NCBI RefSeq assembly: GCF_013378075.1
Contig: NZ_CP051131.1
Span: forward strand, 1,860,001 to 1,924,000
Reading direction: 5' to 3'
Source of the DNA: Parasphingopyxis algicola
GTDB taxonomy: Bacteria > Pseudomonadota > Alphaproteobacteria > Sphingomonadales > Sphingomonadaceae
DNA: 64,000 nucleotides
Part shown: piece by piece, positions 41,968-51,094 of the stretch
How the letters are laid out: every line of letters begins with the position of its first letter
Numbering within the stretch: the stretch's first letter is position 1
Program-made: the position numbers and the translations under genes
The notes under the pieces: model-generated
Seen by the model: only the letters and a program-made list of their open reading frames with translations
Database searches by the model: none
What the model was told of the DNA's origin: nothing

Positions 41968-44412
41968 TCAGAACCGGGCGCGGAATTCGACGCCATAAGT
42001 GCGTGGCGGCCCGAGCGGTCCAACGAACTCGGCGCCATAGACCGTGCCGGTCAGGATCTGGTTCGAGAAATAGACCTCGTCGGTCAGATTGTTGCCGAAC
42101 AGCGCGATACTGTAGCGTTCGTCTGCCGTGGTGAAGGCGATGCGCGCGTTGAGGAGGCCGTAGCTATCTTCGGACGCCGCATCGATGTTGAACACGGTGA
42201 AGAAGATCTTGCTCTGCCAGCCATAATCGGCGCGCAGGGTTAGATCACCCGCCGTGCCGACCGGGATGTCGGCTTGGGCGCCGATGTTGAACTTCCACTC
42301 CGGGGCGCGCGGGAGGCGCAGCCCGGAAAGGTCGCGCAACACCGAGCCCGGCGGCTGGGTCAGTGGCGCCGGGCGCAGCGGCTCGGTCAGCTCGCCTTCG
42401 GTGAATTCGGCATCGACATAGGTCAGGCTGCCGTCGATCTGGAAATAGTCGCTGAGACTGGCGACGGCTTCCATCTCGATGCCGGTGACTCGCGCCTCGC
42501 CGACATTGCGGATGATCGGCTGGTTGCCGATAGAATCCTGCGCCTGGAGGTTCGTATAGTCATAGCGGAAACCGGCCAGGTTGAAGAGCAGCCGATCGTC
42601 GAACAGCTGGGATTTGAGGCCTATCTCATAGGACCAGATGGTTTCCGGTTCGAACGGCGTGCGCTGGCTGGAGCCGATATTGTAGCCGCCGCTCTTGAAG
42701 CCGCGCTGGACCGTCGCGTAAAGTAGTACATCCGGCGTGACCTGCCAGTCCAGCCCGATCTTCGGCGTGAAGGCGTCAAAGGTTTCGGGGCCGTCGACGG
42801 GCGCGACGACGAAGCCGAACGGATCGGGCATCACATTGTCGCGATCATCGCTGATCGCATTCGGGAAGAGCGCGGCATTGGGCGCGAAGCGCGCCGGCTG
42901 GCCGCCCGGCGTGGCCGACAGGAAGACAAGATCGAAATTCTGGAAGCCGTCTCGGCGCTCCCAGCTATAGCGGCCGCCAAGATGCAGGGTCAGCGTGTCG
43001 GTAATCTCGTAGGACGTATCGAGATAGATGGCGAACGCCTCGGTTTCCTGACTGCCGTTCAGGTGCAGTTCGCAGCATAAATTGGTGTCGGGAATGACGA
43101 TCGGGAAGATCGGGATGGCCCCGGCATCCTGCAGATCCTGCAGGCCCTGGCGCAATATCGGCTCCCAGAAATCGCCGAAGATATCGTTGGTAATGTCATT
43201 CTCTTCCTCGAAATAATAGCCGCCCACTATCCACTGAAACCGCCGGTTTTCAGGTGAGGTCAGTTGGACGTCGATGCTCCATTGCTGATGATCCTCGGCC
43301 CGCCGGTAGATGTTGACGAACTGATCGGACAGATCGAACTCGTTCTGGAAATCGGGGTTGCTGTCGCGATAGCTGCCGATCAGCGAGAGCGTGTAATCGC
43401 CGAGCGCCCATTCGAGATCGCCGGTGATGCCCCAGATTTCGGTGTCGTTGAAATATTCGGCATCGGCGAAGATATCGCGCGAGCGCGCCTCGGTAATCCG
43501 CCCCTGATTCTTCAGCGCAAAATAGGCGAGCGTCTGGCTGCCCTCGCGCGTCGCAAGCCAGTTCGGCACCTCCTCCTGATAGCCGAGGCTCGCGAAATGG
43601 AAGACGTTCGCCGTGTCATCGGCGCGATAGTAATCGCCGGTCAGCGTGAATATCGCATCGGGACCGATATCCGCCTGAAGGGTAAGCCGCATCGCGATAT
43701 CGTCCCGCCCTTCGACGCGGCGCGTGGGGTTGGGTTCGCTCGCCGGCAGATTGCCACGCGGCAGGAAGACGGTCGTATAGCCGTCATGGTTTTCCAGATT
43801 GACCGCCGCGCGCGCGCGGAAACCGTCGGAAAGCGGGCCGCTGACCGCTCCGAAAAAGCCGGTGCGATCATAGTTGCCGAGGATGAAACGGCCCTCGGCC
43901 TCGAATTCGTCGGTCGGCTCGCGCGTAATGATGTTGACCGCCCCGGCCGTCGCGTTGCGACCGTAGAGCGTGCCCTGTGGGCCGCGCAGCACCTCGAGCC
44001 GCTCGACATCGAAAAAGGCCGGACCGATCGCGGCGGCGCGCGAAAGATAGACGCCGTTGAGATAGGTTGCGGTCGAGCTGTCATTGCCGGCGATGATGAC
44101 GGGCGTGCCGATACCACGGATGAAGATCGACGTATCGCCCTGATAGGTCGATATCTGGACACCCGGCGTGAGCGCCGCGATCTGGTCGACCGATTGGATC
44201 GAGCGCGTCTCGAGCGCGTCGTCGGTAAAGGCCGAGACGGAGAGCGCCGTACTCTGCAAATCCTCCTCGCGCCGGCTGGCAGTGACGACGATCGGCGTCC
44301 CGGAAGATGGCTCGGCCACCGCCGAACCATCGGCGCCTTGTGCATTGGCAGGACTGACAAGACCCATGACCACAGCGGCCCAAGATACGCAAGCATAGTG
44401 GTACCGCACCAT
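41968..44412 (-). CDS. TonB-dependent outer-membrane receptor 2
   Basis: From ATG 44412 (GGAGGAG upstream) the product has 814 residues. Signal peptide with ANA cleavage, TonB-box-like IVVTASRR, plug (LEVLRGPQGTLYGRNATAGAVNIIT) and barrel ending VEFRARF. Related to receptor 1 in type but only moderately similar. The ligand is unknown; the adjacent NTF2-like gene and the shared operator with the marR region suggest a link to the P450 pathway. Confidence 0.93.
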   Translation of the reverse strand: MVRYHYACVSWAAVVMGLVSPANAQGADGSAVAEPSSGTPIVVTASRREEDLQSTALSVSAFTDDALETRSIQSVDQIAALTPGVQISTYQGDTSIFIRGIGTPVIIAGNDSSTATYLNGVYLSRAAAIGPAFFDVERLEVLRGPQGTLYGRNATAGAVNIITREPTDEFEAEGRFILGNYDRTGFFGAVSGPLSDGFRARAAVNLENHDGYTTVFLPRGNLPASEPNPTRRVEGRDDIAMRLTLQADIGPDAIFTLTGDYYRADDTANVFHFASLGYQEEVPNWLATREGSQTLAYFALKNQGRITEARSRDIFADAEYFNDTEIWGITGDLEWALGDYTLSLIGSYRDSNPDFQNEFDLSDQFVNIYRRAEDHQQWSIDVQLTSPENRRFQWIVGGYYFEEENDITNDIFGDFWEPILRQGLQDLQDAGAIPIFPIVIPDTNLCCELHLNGSQETEAFAIYLDTSYEITDTLTLHLGGRYSWERRDGFQNFDLVFLSATPGGQPARFAPNAALFPNAISDDRDNVMPDPFGFVVAPVDGPETFDAFTPKIGLDWQVTPDVLLYATVQRGFKSGGYNIGSSQRTPFEPETIWSYEIGLKSQLFDDRLLFNLAGFRYDYTNLQAQDSIGNQPIIRNVGEARVTGIEMEAVASLSDYFQIDGSLTYVDAEFTEGELTEPLRPAPLTQPPGSVLRDLSGLRLPRAPEWKFNIGAQADIPVGTAGDLTLRADYGWQSKIFFTVFNIDAASEDSYGLLNARIAFTTADERYSIALFGNNLTDEVYFSNQILTGTVYGAEFVGPLGPPRTYGVEFRARF

Positions 44413-44437
44413 CGCAGCATCTCCTCCCAAGATTTAT

Positions 44438-44481
44438 TATGTCGTTGCGACACTATTATTTGACGACATATTTAGTGTCAA
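44438..44481 (-). promoter_or_regulatory. Promoter with interleaved dyads upstream of TonB receptor 2
   Basis: On the minus strand a -35 box TTGACA (44476-44481) and a weak -10 box TAATAG (44453-44458) are 17 bp apart. The region contains TATGTC-N5-GACA (44438-44452), plus longer inverted repeats TATGTCGT/ACGACATA (44438-44445, 44463-44470) and GACACTA/TAGTGTC (44449-44455, 44473-44479). Repressor binding would block the promoter. Confidence 0.55.
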
Positions 44482-44540
44482 GACATGATGGGTTGGTCAT
44501 CTCAGGATGGGCAGGGCTGTCTGTGTTGAGAGACGTCCCT

Positions 44541-47500
44541 CTAGGCCACCGCCATCAGGCTGGCGTTGCCGCCCGCCGCGGTGGTGTCGATGGACAGGGC
44601 GATTTCCTCGAGCAGCCAGTCGGTCCGATATCCGCCTTTGCCGATGCCGAGCTGGACGATCGGGATCGGTCCGTCCTGGGCCGCCACGGCCTTGAGCCGG
44701 GGACGGATGTCCTTGCCCGTATCCTCGATCAGGATCTGGGCGAAAGGCCGCTCTGCCTGCCAGTCCGGTGTCCATTGCAGGCGCTGGGCGACCGATGCGG
44801 GGAGATTGGCGGCGAGCGCGCGGGTCGCGTCGTCGTCTGGCAGGAACGGCAGATTGCCTGTCGCGAAGATGGCAAGCAGCTGGTCACGCAATCCTTCCGC
44901 GGTCGCGGGGAGCAGCAGGACGCGGCCGCGCGGATAGACGCCATAGAGATTCTGCTCGCCGACCGGACCGGGGAGTTCGACGAAGGAATCCAGCCGCGGC
45001 GCCTTGTGACCATATGGCGCCGGCGCATCTTCGGTCAGCCGAACGAACCGGGCCAATTCCTCATAATCGGGATCGAGAACCGGTCCGCGTTCGATCGTCG
45101 TGCTGCGGGCCGCATTCCTGACCAGGCGCCCGATGTAGAGCGGTCCGCCAGCCTTCGGCCCGGTGCCCGACAGGTCGCGCCCGCCAAAGGGTTGCACGCC
45201 GACGATTGCGCCGATGACGTTGCGGTTGATATAGATATTGCCGGCCTGGGCGTGCGCGGTAACCTCGGCGATGGTCTCGTCGATGCGGCTGTGAAGGCCG
45301 AAAGTAAGGCCATATCCGGTCGAATTGATCTGCCCCATGACCTTGCCGAGATCGGTGCGGGCATAGCGCAGCACGTGCAGGACCGGACCGAAGACTTCGC
45401 GGCCCAGCTGACCGATATCCTCGATCTCGACAATTGTCGGGGGAACGAATGTGCCCGGCTTGGTATCTTCGCCCAGCCTCAGCCGCTCCACTGCGTGGCC
45501 CGCTTCGCGCATCCGATCGACATGGGTCTCGATCGTCTTGCGCGCCGACCGGGTAATCACGGGGCCGACATCGACGCGCAGTTCGTCTGTAGGACCGACG
45601 CTGAGTTCGGCCATCGCGCCCTTGAGCATCGACAACAGCTCGTCGGCGATATCGTCCTGCACGCACAGGATGCGCAATGCCGAACAGCGCTGGCCGGCAC
45701 TGTCGAAGGCCGAGGCGACGACGTCGCGCACGACCTGCTCCGGCAGGGCGGATGAATCGACGACCATCGCGTTTTGCCCGCCGGTCTCCGCGATCAATCG
45801 CAGGGGCGATCCGTCGGGCAAGGTGCGTTCGGCCAATTGCCGCTGGATCAGCTTGGCGACCTCGGTCGATCCGGTGAAGATCACGCCGCAGATCTCGGGC
45901 GCGCCGACCAGCGCCGCGCCGATCGCGCCGTCGCCGGGCAACAGCTGCAGCACCTCTTCGGGAATGCCCGCTTCGTGCAGGATGCCGACGGCCTGCGCGG
46001 CGATCAGTGGCGTTTCCTCGGCGGGCTTGGCGAGCACGGTGTTGCCGGCGACCAGCGCCGCCGCGACTTCGCCGGTAAAAATCGCGAGCGGGAAGTTCCA
46101 GGGGCTGATGCAGACCATCGGCCCGAGCGGTTCGACATCCGCATCGAAGGTCGCGCGGACCTGCTCGGCGTAATAGCGCAGGAAATCGACCGCTTCGCGC
46201 ACCTCGGCAATGGCGTTGGGCAGGGACTTGCCCGCTTCGCGCATGATCAGGCCGAGCAGCGGCTCCATACGCTGCTCGAGCAGATCGGCCGCTCTTTCCA
46301 GGGCACCGGCTCGCTGCTCGACCGGGGACTGCGCCCACGCGCCAAATGCGTCGGCCGCCTTGCGCGCGGCGTAGGCGGCGTCCTCCGGCAATGCCCAGAC
46401 CACTTGGCCGACAACGTCCCGCTGATCGCCAGGGTTCGTTACGTCTGCGGGCGCGCGGGCGATTGCACGCCCGGCAATTATCGGTTCCGCGCGCCAATCG
46501 ACCGAGACGCTTTCGCGCAGTTTTCGCGAAAGCGTGGCGAGAACCGTTTCGTCGCTGAGATCGAGCCCGCACGCGTTGCGCCGATCGGGATAGAGGTCGG
46601 CCGGGAGCGCGATCAGCGGATGCGGAGATCCGAGGGGAACGATCCGTTCCGCCTCTTCCACCGGATCGGCGACAAGATCGTCGAGCGGGACACCCTCGTC
46701 CCAGATCCGGTTGACGAAAGAGGAATTCGCGCCGTTCTCCAGCAGACGGCGAACGAGATAGGCGAGCAGCGTCTCATGGCTTCCGACCGGCGCATAGATG
46801 CGGCAGGGGCGGTGCAGCTTGTCCGGTCCGACGACCTCTTCATACAGCTCTTCGCCCATGCCGTGCAGGCATTGAAACTCGTAATCGCCGACCGCGAATT
46901 CATCTCCAGCAAGGCGATAGATCGTCGCCAGCGTCTGCGCATTATGCGTCGCGAATTGCGGGAACAAGACGTCGCGCGCGGCGAGCAGTTTTCGCGCGCA
47001 GGCAAGATAGGACACATCGGTATGGACCTTGCGCGTGAAAACCGCGAAATCGGCAAGCCCGTCCACCTGCGTACGCTTGATCTCGCTATCCCAATAGGCG
47101 CCCTTGACCAGCCGGACCATGATCCGGTGGCCCGAACGCTTTGCCAGATCGACGATCCAGTCGATGACGAAGGGGCAGCGCTTGCCATAGGCCTGCGCGA
47201 CGAAGCCCAGCCCGTCCCATCCCACCAGCGCATTGTCCAGCGCCAGCGCTTCGAGAATGTCGAGCGACAGCTCAAGCCGGTCGGCCTCTTCGGCATCGAT
47301 GTTGAAGCCGATATCGTAGCGCCTCGCGAGCAGGGCCAGTTCGCGCACGCGCGGCAGCAACTCGGCCATCACGCGGCCTGCCTGCGCGCGCGCATAGCGC
47401 GGATGGAGCGCGGACAGCTTGATCGAAATGCCCGGCCCCGCATAGACGCCGCGACCGTCCGATGCCTTGCCGATAGCGTGAAGGGCACGCTCGTAATCGC

Positions 47501-48188
47501 CAAAGTAACGCTCGGCATCCGCCATCGTCATCGCAGCCTCGCCCAGCATGTCGTAGCTGTAGGTGAAACCCGCCGCTTCGTTTCGGCTTGCCCGTCCGAG
47601 CGCCTCGTCGATCGTCTGGCCGGTGACGAACTGTTCGCCCATCATCTGCATCGCCATGTTGACGCCGCTCCGGATCACGGGCTCGCCCGAGCGCTTGATG
47701 AGACCCGACAGCGAAGCGCCCAGCCCGCGTTCGTTGATCGGCGCGACGAGCTTGCCGGAAACCACCAGTCCCCAGGTCGCAGCGTTGACGAAAATCGAGC
47801 GTCCGTCGCCAAGGTGCGAGCGCCAGTCGCCAGTGGCTATCTTGTCACGGATCAGCGCGTCGCGGGTGGCCTTGTCGGGTATGCGGAGCAAGGCTTCGGC
47901 CAGGCACATCAGCGCCACGCCCTCCTGGCTCGAGAGCGAATATTCCTTGACCAGGCCGTCCACGCCGCCGCGCTGCCTCTTTTGCCGGAGACGGTTGACC
48001 AGCATGCGCGCCGTCTCCGCGACCGCGGCGCGATCCCCCTCCGGAACACGCGCCGTCTCGAGCAGCGGACGGACGGCTTCGGGCTCGGGCAACCGGTAAG
48101 CAGCGGTAATCGCGCGGCGCAACGGCGTCGGAAGCGAAATCGACGGCGCGAAATCCGCGAACGGGCGCGTTTCGGGTGCGTGGTACAC
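44541..48188 (-). CDS. putA: Bifunctional proline dehydrogenase / L-glutamate-gamma-semialdehyde dehydrogenase
   Basis: This 1215-residue PutA oxidises proline to glutamate in two steps. The FAD-dependent PRODH barrel is at about 150-460 (NIDAEEADRLELSLDILE, RIMVRLVKGAYWDSEIKR) and the NAD-dependent aldehyde dehydrogenase domain at about 560-1010 (ISPWNFPLAIF, ETGGQNAMVVD, nucleophile in GQRCSALR), followed by a C-terminal domain. The N-terminal ribbon-helix-helix of trifunctional PutA is absent, so it should not repress its own gene. Translation appears to begin with GTG at 48188. It is the last gene after HyuA, HyuB and the MDR gene on the same strand. Confidence 0.97.
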   Translation of the reverse strand: MYHAPETRPFADFAPSISLPTPLRRAITAAYRLPEPEAVRPLLETARVPEGDRAAVAETARMLVNRLRQKRQRGGVDGLVKEYSLSSQEGVALMCLAEALLRIPDKATRDALIRDKIATGDWRSHLGDGRSIFVNAATWGLVVSGKLVAPINERGLGASLSGLIKRSGEPVIRSGVNMAMQMMGEQFVTGQTIDEALGRASRNEAAGFTYSYDMLGEAAMTMADAERYFGDYERALHAIGKASDGRGVYAGPGISIKLSALHPRYARAQAGRVMAELLPRVRELALLARRYDIGFNIDAEEADRLELSLDILEALALDNALVGWDGLGFVAQAYGKRCPFVIDWIVDLAKRSGHRIMVRLVKGAYWDSEIKRTQVDGLADFAVFTRKVHTDVSYLACARKLLAARDVLFPQFATHNAQTLATIYRLAGDEFAVGDYEFQCLHGMGEELYEEVVGPDKLHRPCRIYAPVGSHETLLAYLVRRLLENGANSSFVNRIWDEGVPLDDLVADPVEEAERIVPLGSPHPLIALPADLYPDRRNACGLDLSDETVLATLSRKLRESVSVDWRAEPIIAGRAIARAPADVTNPGDQRDVVGQVVWALPEDAAYAARKAADAFGAWAQSPVEQRAGALERAADLLEQRMEPLLGLIMREAGKSLPNAIAEVREAVDFLRYYAEQVRATFDADVEPLGPMVCISPWNFPLAIFTGEVAAALVAGNTVLAKPAEETPLIAAQAVGILHEAGIPEEVLQLLPGDGAIGAALVGAPEICGVIFTGSTEVAKLIQRQLAERTLPDGSPLRLIAETGGQNAMVVDSSALPEQVVRDVVASAFDSAGQRCSALRILCVQDDIADELLSMLKGAMAELSVGPTDELRVDVGPVITRSARKTIETHVDRMREAGHAVERLRLGEDTKPGTFVPPTIVEIEDIGQLGREVFGPVLHVLRYARTDLGKVMGQINSTGYGLTFGLHSRIDETIAEVTAHAQAGNIYINRNVIGAIVGVQPFGGRDLSGTGPKAGGPLYIGRLVRNAARSTTIERGPVLDPDYEELARFVRLTEDAPAPYGHKAPRLDSFVELPGPVGEQNLYGVYPRGRVLLLPATAEGLRDQLLAIFATGNLPFLPDDDATRALAANLPASVAQRLQWTPDWQAERPFAQILIEDTGKDIRPRLKAVAAQDGPIPIVQLGIGKGGYRTDWLLEEIALSIDTTAAGGNASLMAVA

Positions 48189-48305
48189 GGCGGATCCGAT
48201 CGGAAATGATTGCTGTTTGGTGAGGCTTCGCAGGATGTGGGCAGCAGGGGAGCGCAGTCAATTTGCCGCGTTACCTGTTGCCCACCTCCGGAAGAGACCG
48301 CCGGT

Positions 48306-49301
48306 TCAGCCGCTCGCCCGCACTACGATCTTGCCGATCTGTTCGCCGCCGAGCATGTATCGATAGGCGTCGACAGCGTTCTCCATCGTGAAGACCTGAT
48401 CATTGATCCGGGGCTTGAAGCGCCCGTCCTTCAACCGCTCGAGAATATAGGCCATGCCCCGCTCCAGCCGCTCGGCATGCCGGACTTCGTTGAACATCGA
48501 ATAGGGGTGCATGATCGCGTTCTTACGCACCATTTTGACGACGTCGATCTTGGTCGGTTCGTCGTCAAGCAGGCCGTAGAGAATGATCCGCGCATCTTCC
48601 GCGAGTGCGTCAAGATAGCGATCGTACAGGGAACCGCCCACGGCATCGTAGATCACCCGCACGCCCTTGCCGCCGCTGATCTCCATGATGCGGCCGGCCA
48701 CATCTTCCTTGTCGGTGGCGATGACATGATGCGCGCCGGCCGACAGGATCGCATCCGATTTGCTGCCGGACCGGGTGGTGGCGATAACGGATGCGCCGGC
48801 ATCCCGGGCGATTTCAATCGCGCCCAGTCCGGCGCTCGAACTGGCGGCGGTGACGAGCACGAAATCTCCCTCGCGCGCCTCGCCGATCTCCACGATCGGA
48901 TAATAGGCTGTGAGATACTGCATCCAGATCGACGTTGCCTCGATCGCCGATAGCTCGTCGGGCCACGGCGCGAGGAAATCCTGATGTGCGACTGCCTGCT
49001 CGCCATGAACGCCATAGCGGGCATTGGCGAAGGGAATCGTCGAGACCTTGTCCCCCACAGCGAAATCATCGACGCCCTCGCCGACTGCCGCAATGGTCCC
49101 GGACGCTTCCGAGCCAAGGCGTGAAGGCATGTTGGGGAACGTGTAGTGCAAACCCTGGAAGAACAAGATATCCGCGCGATTGAGCGCGAAGGCGGCAACG
49201 TCGAGCAGGACCTCCCCTTCCTGCAAGGCCGGCGCTTCCCATTCTTCGATCTTCAGGACCTCTGGTCCACCAAGCTCATGAAATTGAACGATCTTTGGCA
49301 T
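48306..49301 (-). CDS. Quinone oxidoreductase-like MDR protein
   Basis: From ATG 49301 (GGGAGAG upstream) the product has 331 residues of the medium-chain dehydrogenase/reductase type: LGSEASGTIAAVGEGV, a Rossmann NADPH site VLVTAASSSAGLGAIEIAR and GKVRV-like C-terminal blocks. The catalytic and structural zinc ligands of alcohol dehydrogenases are absent, so it fits the zeta-crystallin/quinone reductase group. It lies between HyuB and putA. Confidence 0.88.
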   Translation of the reverse strand: MPKIVQFHELGGPEVLKIEEWEAPALQEGEVLLDVAAFALNRADILFFQGLHYTFPNMPSRLGSEASGTIAAVGEGVDDFAVGDKVSTIPFANARYGVHGEQAVAHQDFLAPWPDELSAIEATSIWMQYLTAYYPIVEIGEAREGDFVLVTAASSSAGLGAIEIARDAGASVIATTRSGSKSDAILSAGAHHVIATDKEDVAGRIMEISGGKGVRVIYDAVGGSLYDRYLDALAEDARIILYGLLDDEPTKIDVVKMVRKNAIMHPYSMFNEVRHAERLERGMAYILERLKDGRFKPRINDQVFTMENAVDAYRYMLGGEQIGKIVVRASG

Positions 49302-49447
49302 ATCCACTCTCCCATTTTTCGAAATATTGGATTTGACGACCTGGCTCACGTACGGACGTTAATGGCGCCGACAAGAGCAGCGATGGCCTGCAATGGTCAG
49401 CCGGCCATACGGGTGAACGGGCGCGCCGCCCCGCCTTCCGACTTTTT

Positions 49448-51094
49448 CTAACTGACAAAACCATCGGCGCGGTCTCTCTCAAGCCGATCTGCGCTTCGCC
49501 GAGCGGGGTCGCCGAAGCCGCCACCGCCGCCGGTCGCAACACGCACCACGCTGCCGGCCTTGAGGGCTATGGCGTTGGCTTTCAGCAAGTCGTCGCGCAC
49601 GCTGCCATCGGGAGCGACGATCTCCACCTTGGGACCGAGCCCTGCCTCGCCGCCGGACAACCCCCAGGGCCGCGTGACGGATCGCTCGAACCACAAGGAC
49701 AGGCTGGTGTCCCCATCGAGGTGATATTCGCGATAGCTGCCATTGCCGCCGCGGAATTCGCCTTGTCCGCCGCTGCCCTTCCGAATGCCGTACTTCGCGA
49801 TCCGCATCGGATAGCGATGCTCGAACACCTCGATCGGATAGTCGCGGAAGCTGCCATTGACGTTGTTGATCAGGCAATCCTGCCCGTCCTCGCCGTCCCA
49901 TGCGCCCCAGCCGCCGCAATTGGCCTCGACCGCCACGAAAAAGGCATCCTCGTTACGGGCGTCCTTCCCGCTGAAAATCGTGACCATGGAATCGCCATAA
50001 TGCGCGGCGGCAGCCCGCTCGGGCATGGCCGGCGCGAGCGCGCGCACCACCATGTCAATGAGGAGGCCGAGCGAGGAGAAATACCAGGAACAGGCGGCCG
50101 GTTCCTGCGCGTGGAATATGCTCCCCTCGGGCGCAATCACCTCGAGCGCCTGGAAGGTACCGCCATCGACGGGCCGTTCGGGATTGACCAGCAGCTTGAA
50201 GGCGACACGGAGGGCGGAAACCGTCTGGGTGAAGCCGCAATTGACCGCGCCGACCGTCTGCTCGGCCGATCCGGTCAGGTCCATCTCCATCGTCTCGCCG
50301 GCGACGCGGACGGTCAGCCTGACCGGCACCGGCTCGTCCGAAATCCCGTCGCTGTCGAGCGAGCCCTCGGCGGTGTACTCGCCATCGGGGATCGCCGCGA
50401 TCGCCTCCCGTTCCAGCGCCGACGATTGCGTGAAGATATCGTCGCGGGCGGCTTTCACGGTATCGTAGCCGAAGCGGTCGATCAGCCCCCGCATCCGTTT
50501 TTCGCCGGTCCGCCCCGCCGCAATCTGCGCATGAAGGTCGCCGATCAGCGCGTCGCCGAAACGGCTGTTCGCGCGCATGAAATTGAGAATGTCCTGTTGC
50601 GCTTCGCCGCAACGGTAAACCTTGGTCGGCGGCCAGCGCATGCCTTCCTGGTAGATCTCGAAGGCATCGGTGGGCGATCCGGCATCCTTCGCCCCGACAT
50701 CCAGCCAATGTGCGCGCGACGTGGCGAAACCGATCCTCCGGCCTTCCCGGAAAATCGGCATGATCACGGTGATATCGTTGAGATGCGTACCGGCGATGTA
50801 GGAATCGTTCAGGAGGATAACGTCGCCCTCCTCGTAATAATCCCAGCCCTTCATCTCGGCGATGATCTGCACGCAGAGCGAGAGATTGCCGAGGAACAAT
50901 GGCAGGCCGAGCGACTGACCGAGCACATCGCCATTCTCGTCGAGCAGGCCGACCGCGCAGTCCTTGCCCTCGTAGATGATCGGCGTGAACGCGCTGCGGA
51001 TCAGAGAGGCGTTCATGTCTTCCGCGATCGCGTTGAAGGCGTTGCGGATGATCTCGGTCGTGACCGGGTTGGTATGCGGGCTGCTGGTCGTCAT
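49448..51094 (-). CDS. Hydantoinase B / oxoprolinase family subunit
   Basis: This 548-residue HyuB-type subunit starts at ATG 51094, overlapping the HyuA stop by 4 bp. Typical blocks: TTEIIRNAFNAIAEDMNASLIRSAFTPII, GDVILLNDSYIAGTHLNDIT, RAHWLDVGAKDAGS and GGGGGFGDP near the end. With HyuA it forms ATP-dependent hydantoinase, 5-oxoprolinase or acetone/acetophenone carboxylase-like enzymes; the specific reaction is not determinable. Confidence 0.93.
   Translation of the reverse strand: MTTSSPHTNPVTTEIIRNAFNAIAEDMNASLIRSAFTPIIYEGKDCAVGLLDENGDVLGQSLGLPLFLGNLSLCVQIIAEMKGWDYYEEGDVILLNDSYIAGTHLNDITVIMPIFREGRRIGFATSRAHWLDVGAKDAGSPTDAFEIYQEGMRWPPTKVYRCGEAQQDILNFMRANSRFGDALIGDLHAQIAAGRTGEKRMRGLIDRFGYDTVKAARDDIFTQSSALEREAIAAIPDGEYTAEGSLDSDGISDEPVPVRLTVRVAGETMEMDLTGSAEQTVGAVNCGFTQTVSALRVAFKLLVNPERPVDGGTFQALEVIAPEGSIFHAQEPAACSWYFSSLGLLIDMVVRALAPAMPERAAAAHYGDSMVTIFSGKDARNEDAFFVAVEANCGGWGAWDGEDGQDCLINNVNGSFRDYPIEVFEHRYPMRIAKYGIRKGSGGQGEFRGGNGSYREYHLDGDTSLSLWFERSVTRPWGLSGGEAGLGPKVEIVAPDGSVRDDLLKANAIALKAGSVVRVATGGGGGFGDPARRSADRLERDRADGFVS

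Noticed and set aside
45774-48209. 811-residue plus-strand frame opposite putA
   Set aside because: PutA is unmistakable on the minus strand; the antisense product is rich in Arg, Gln and His with no domain.
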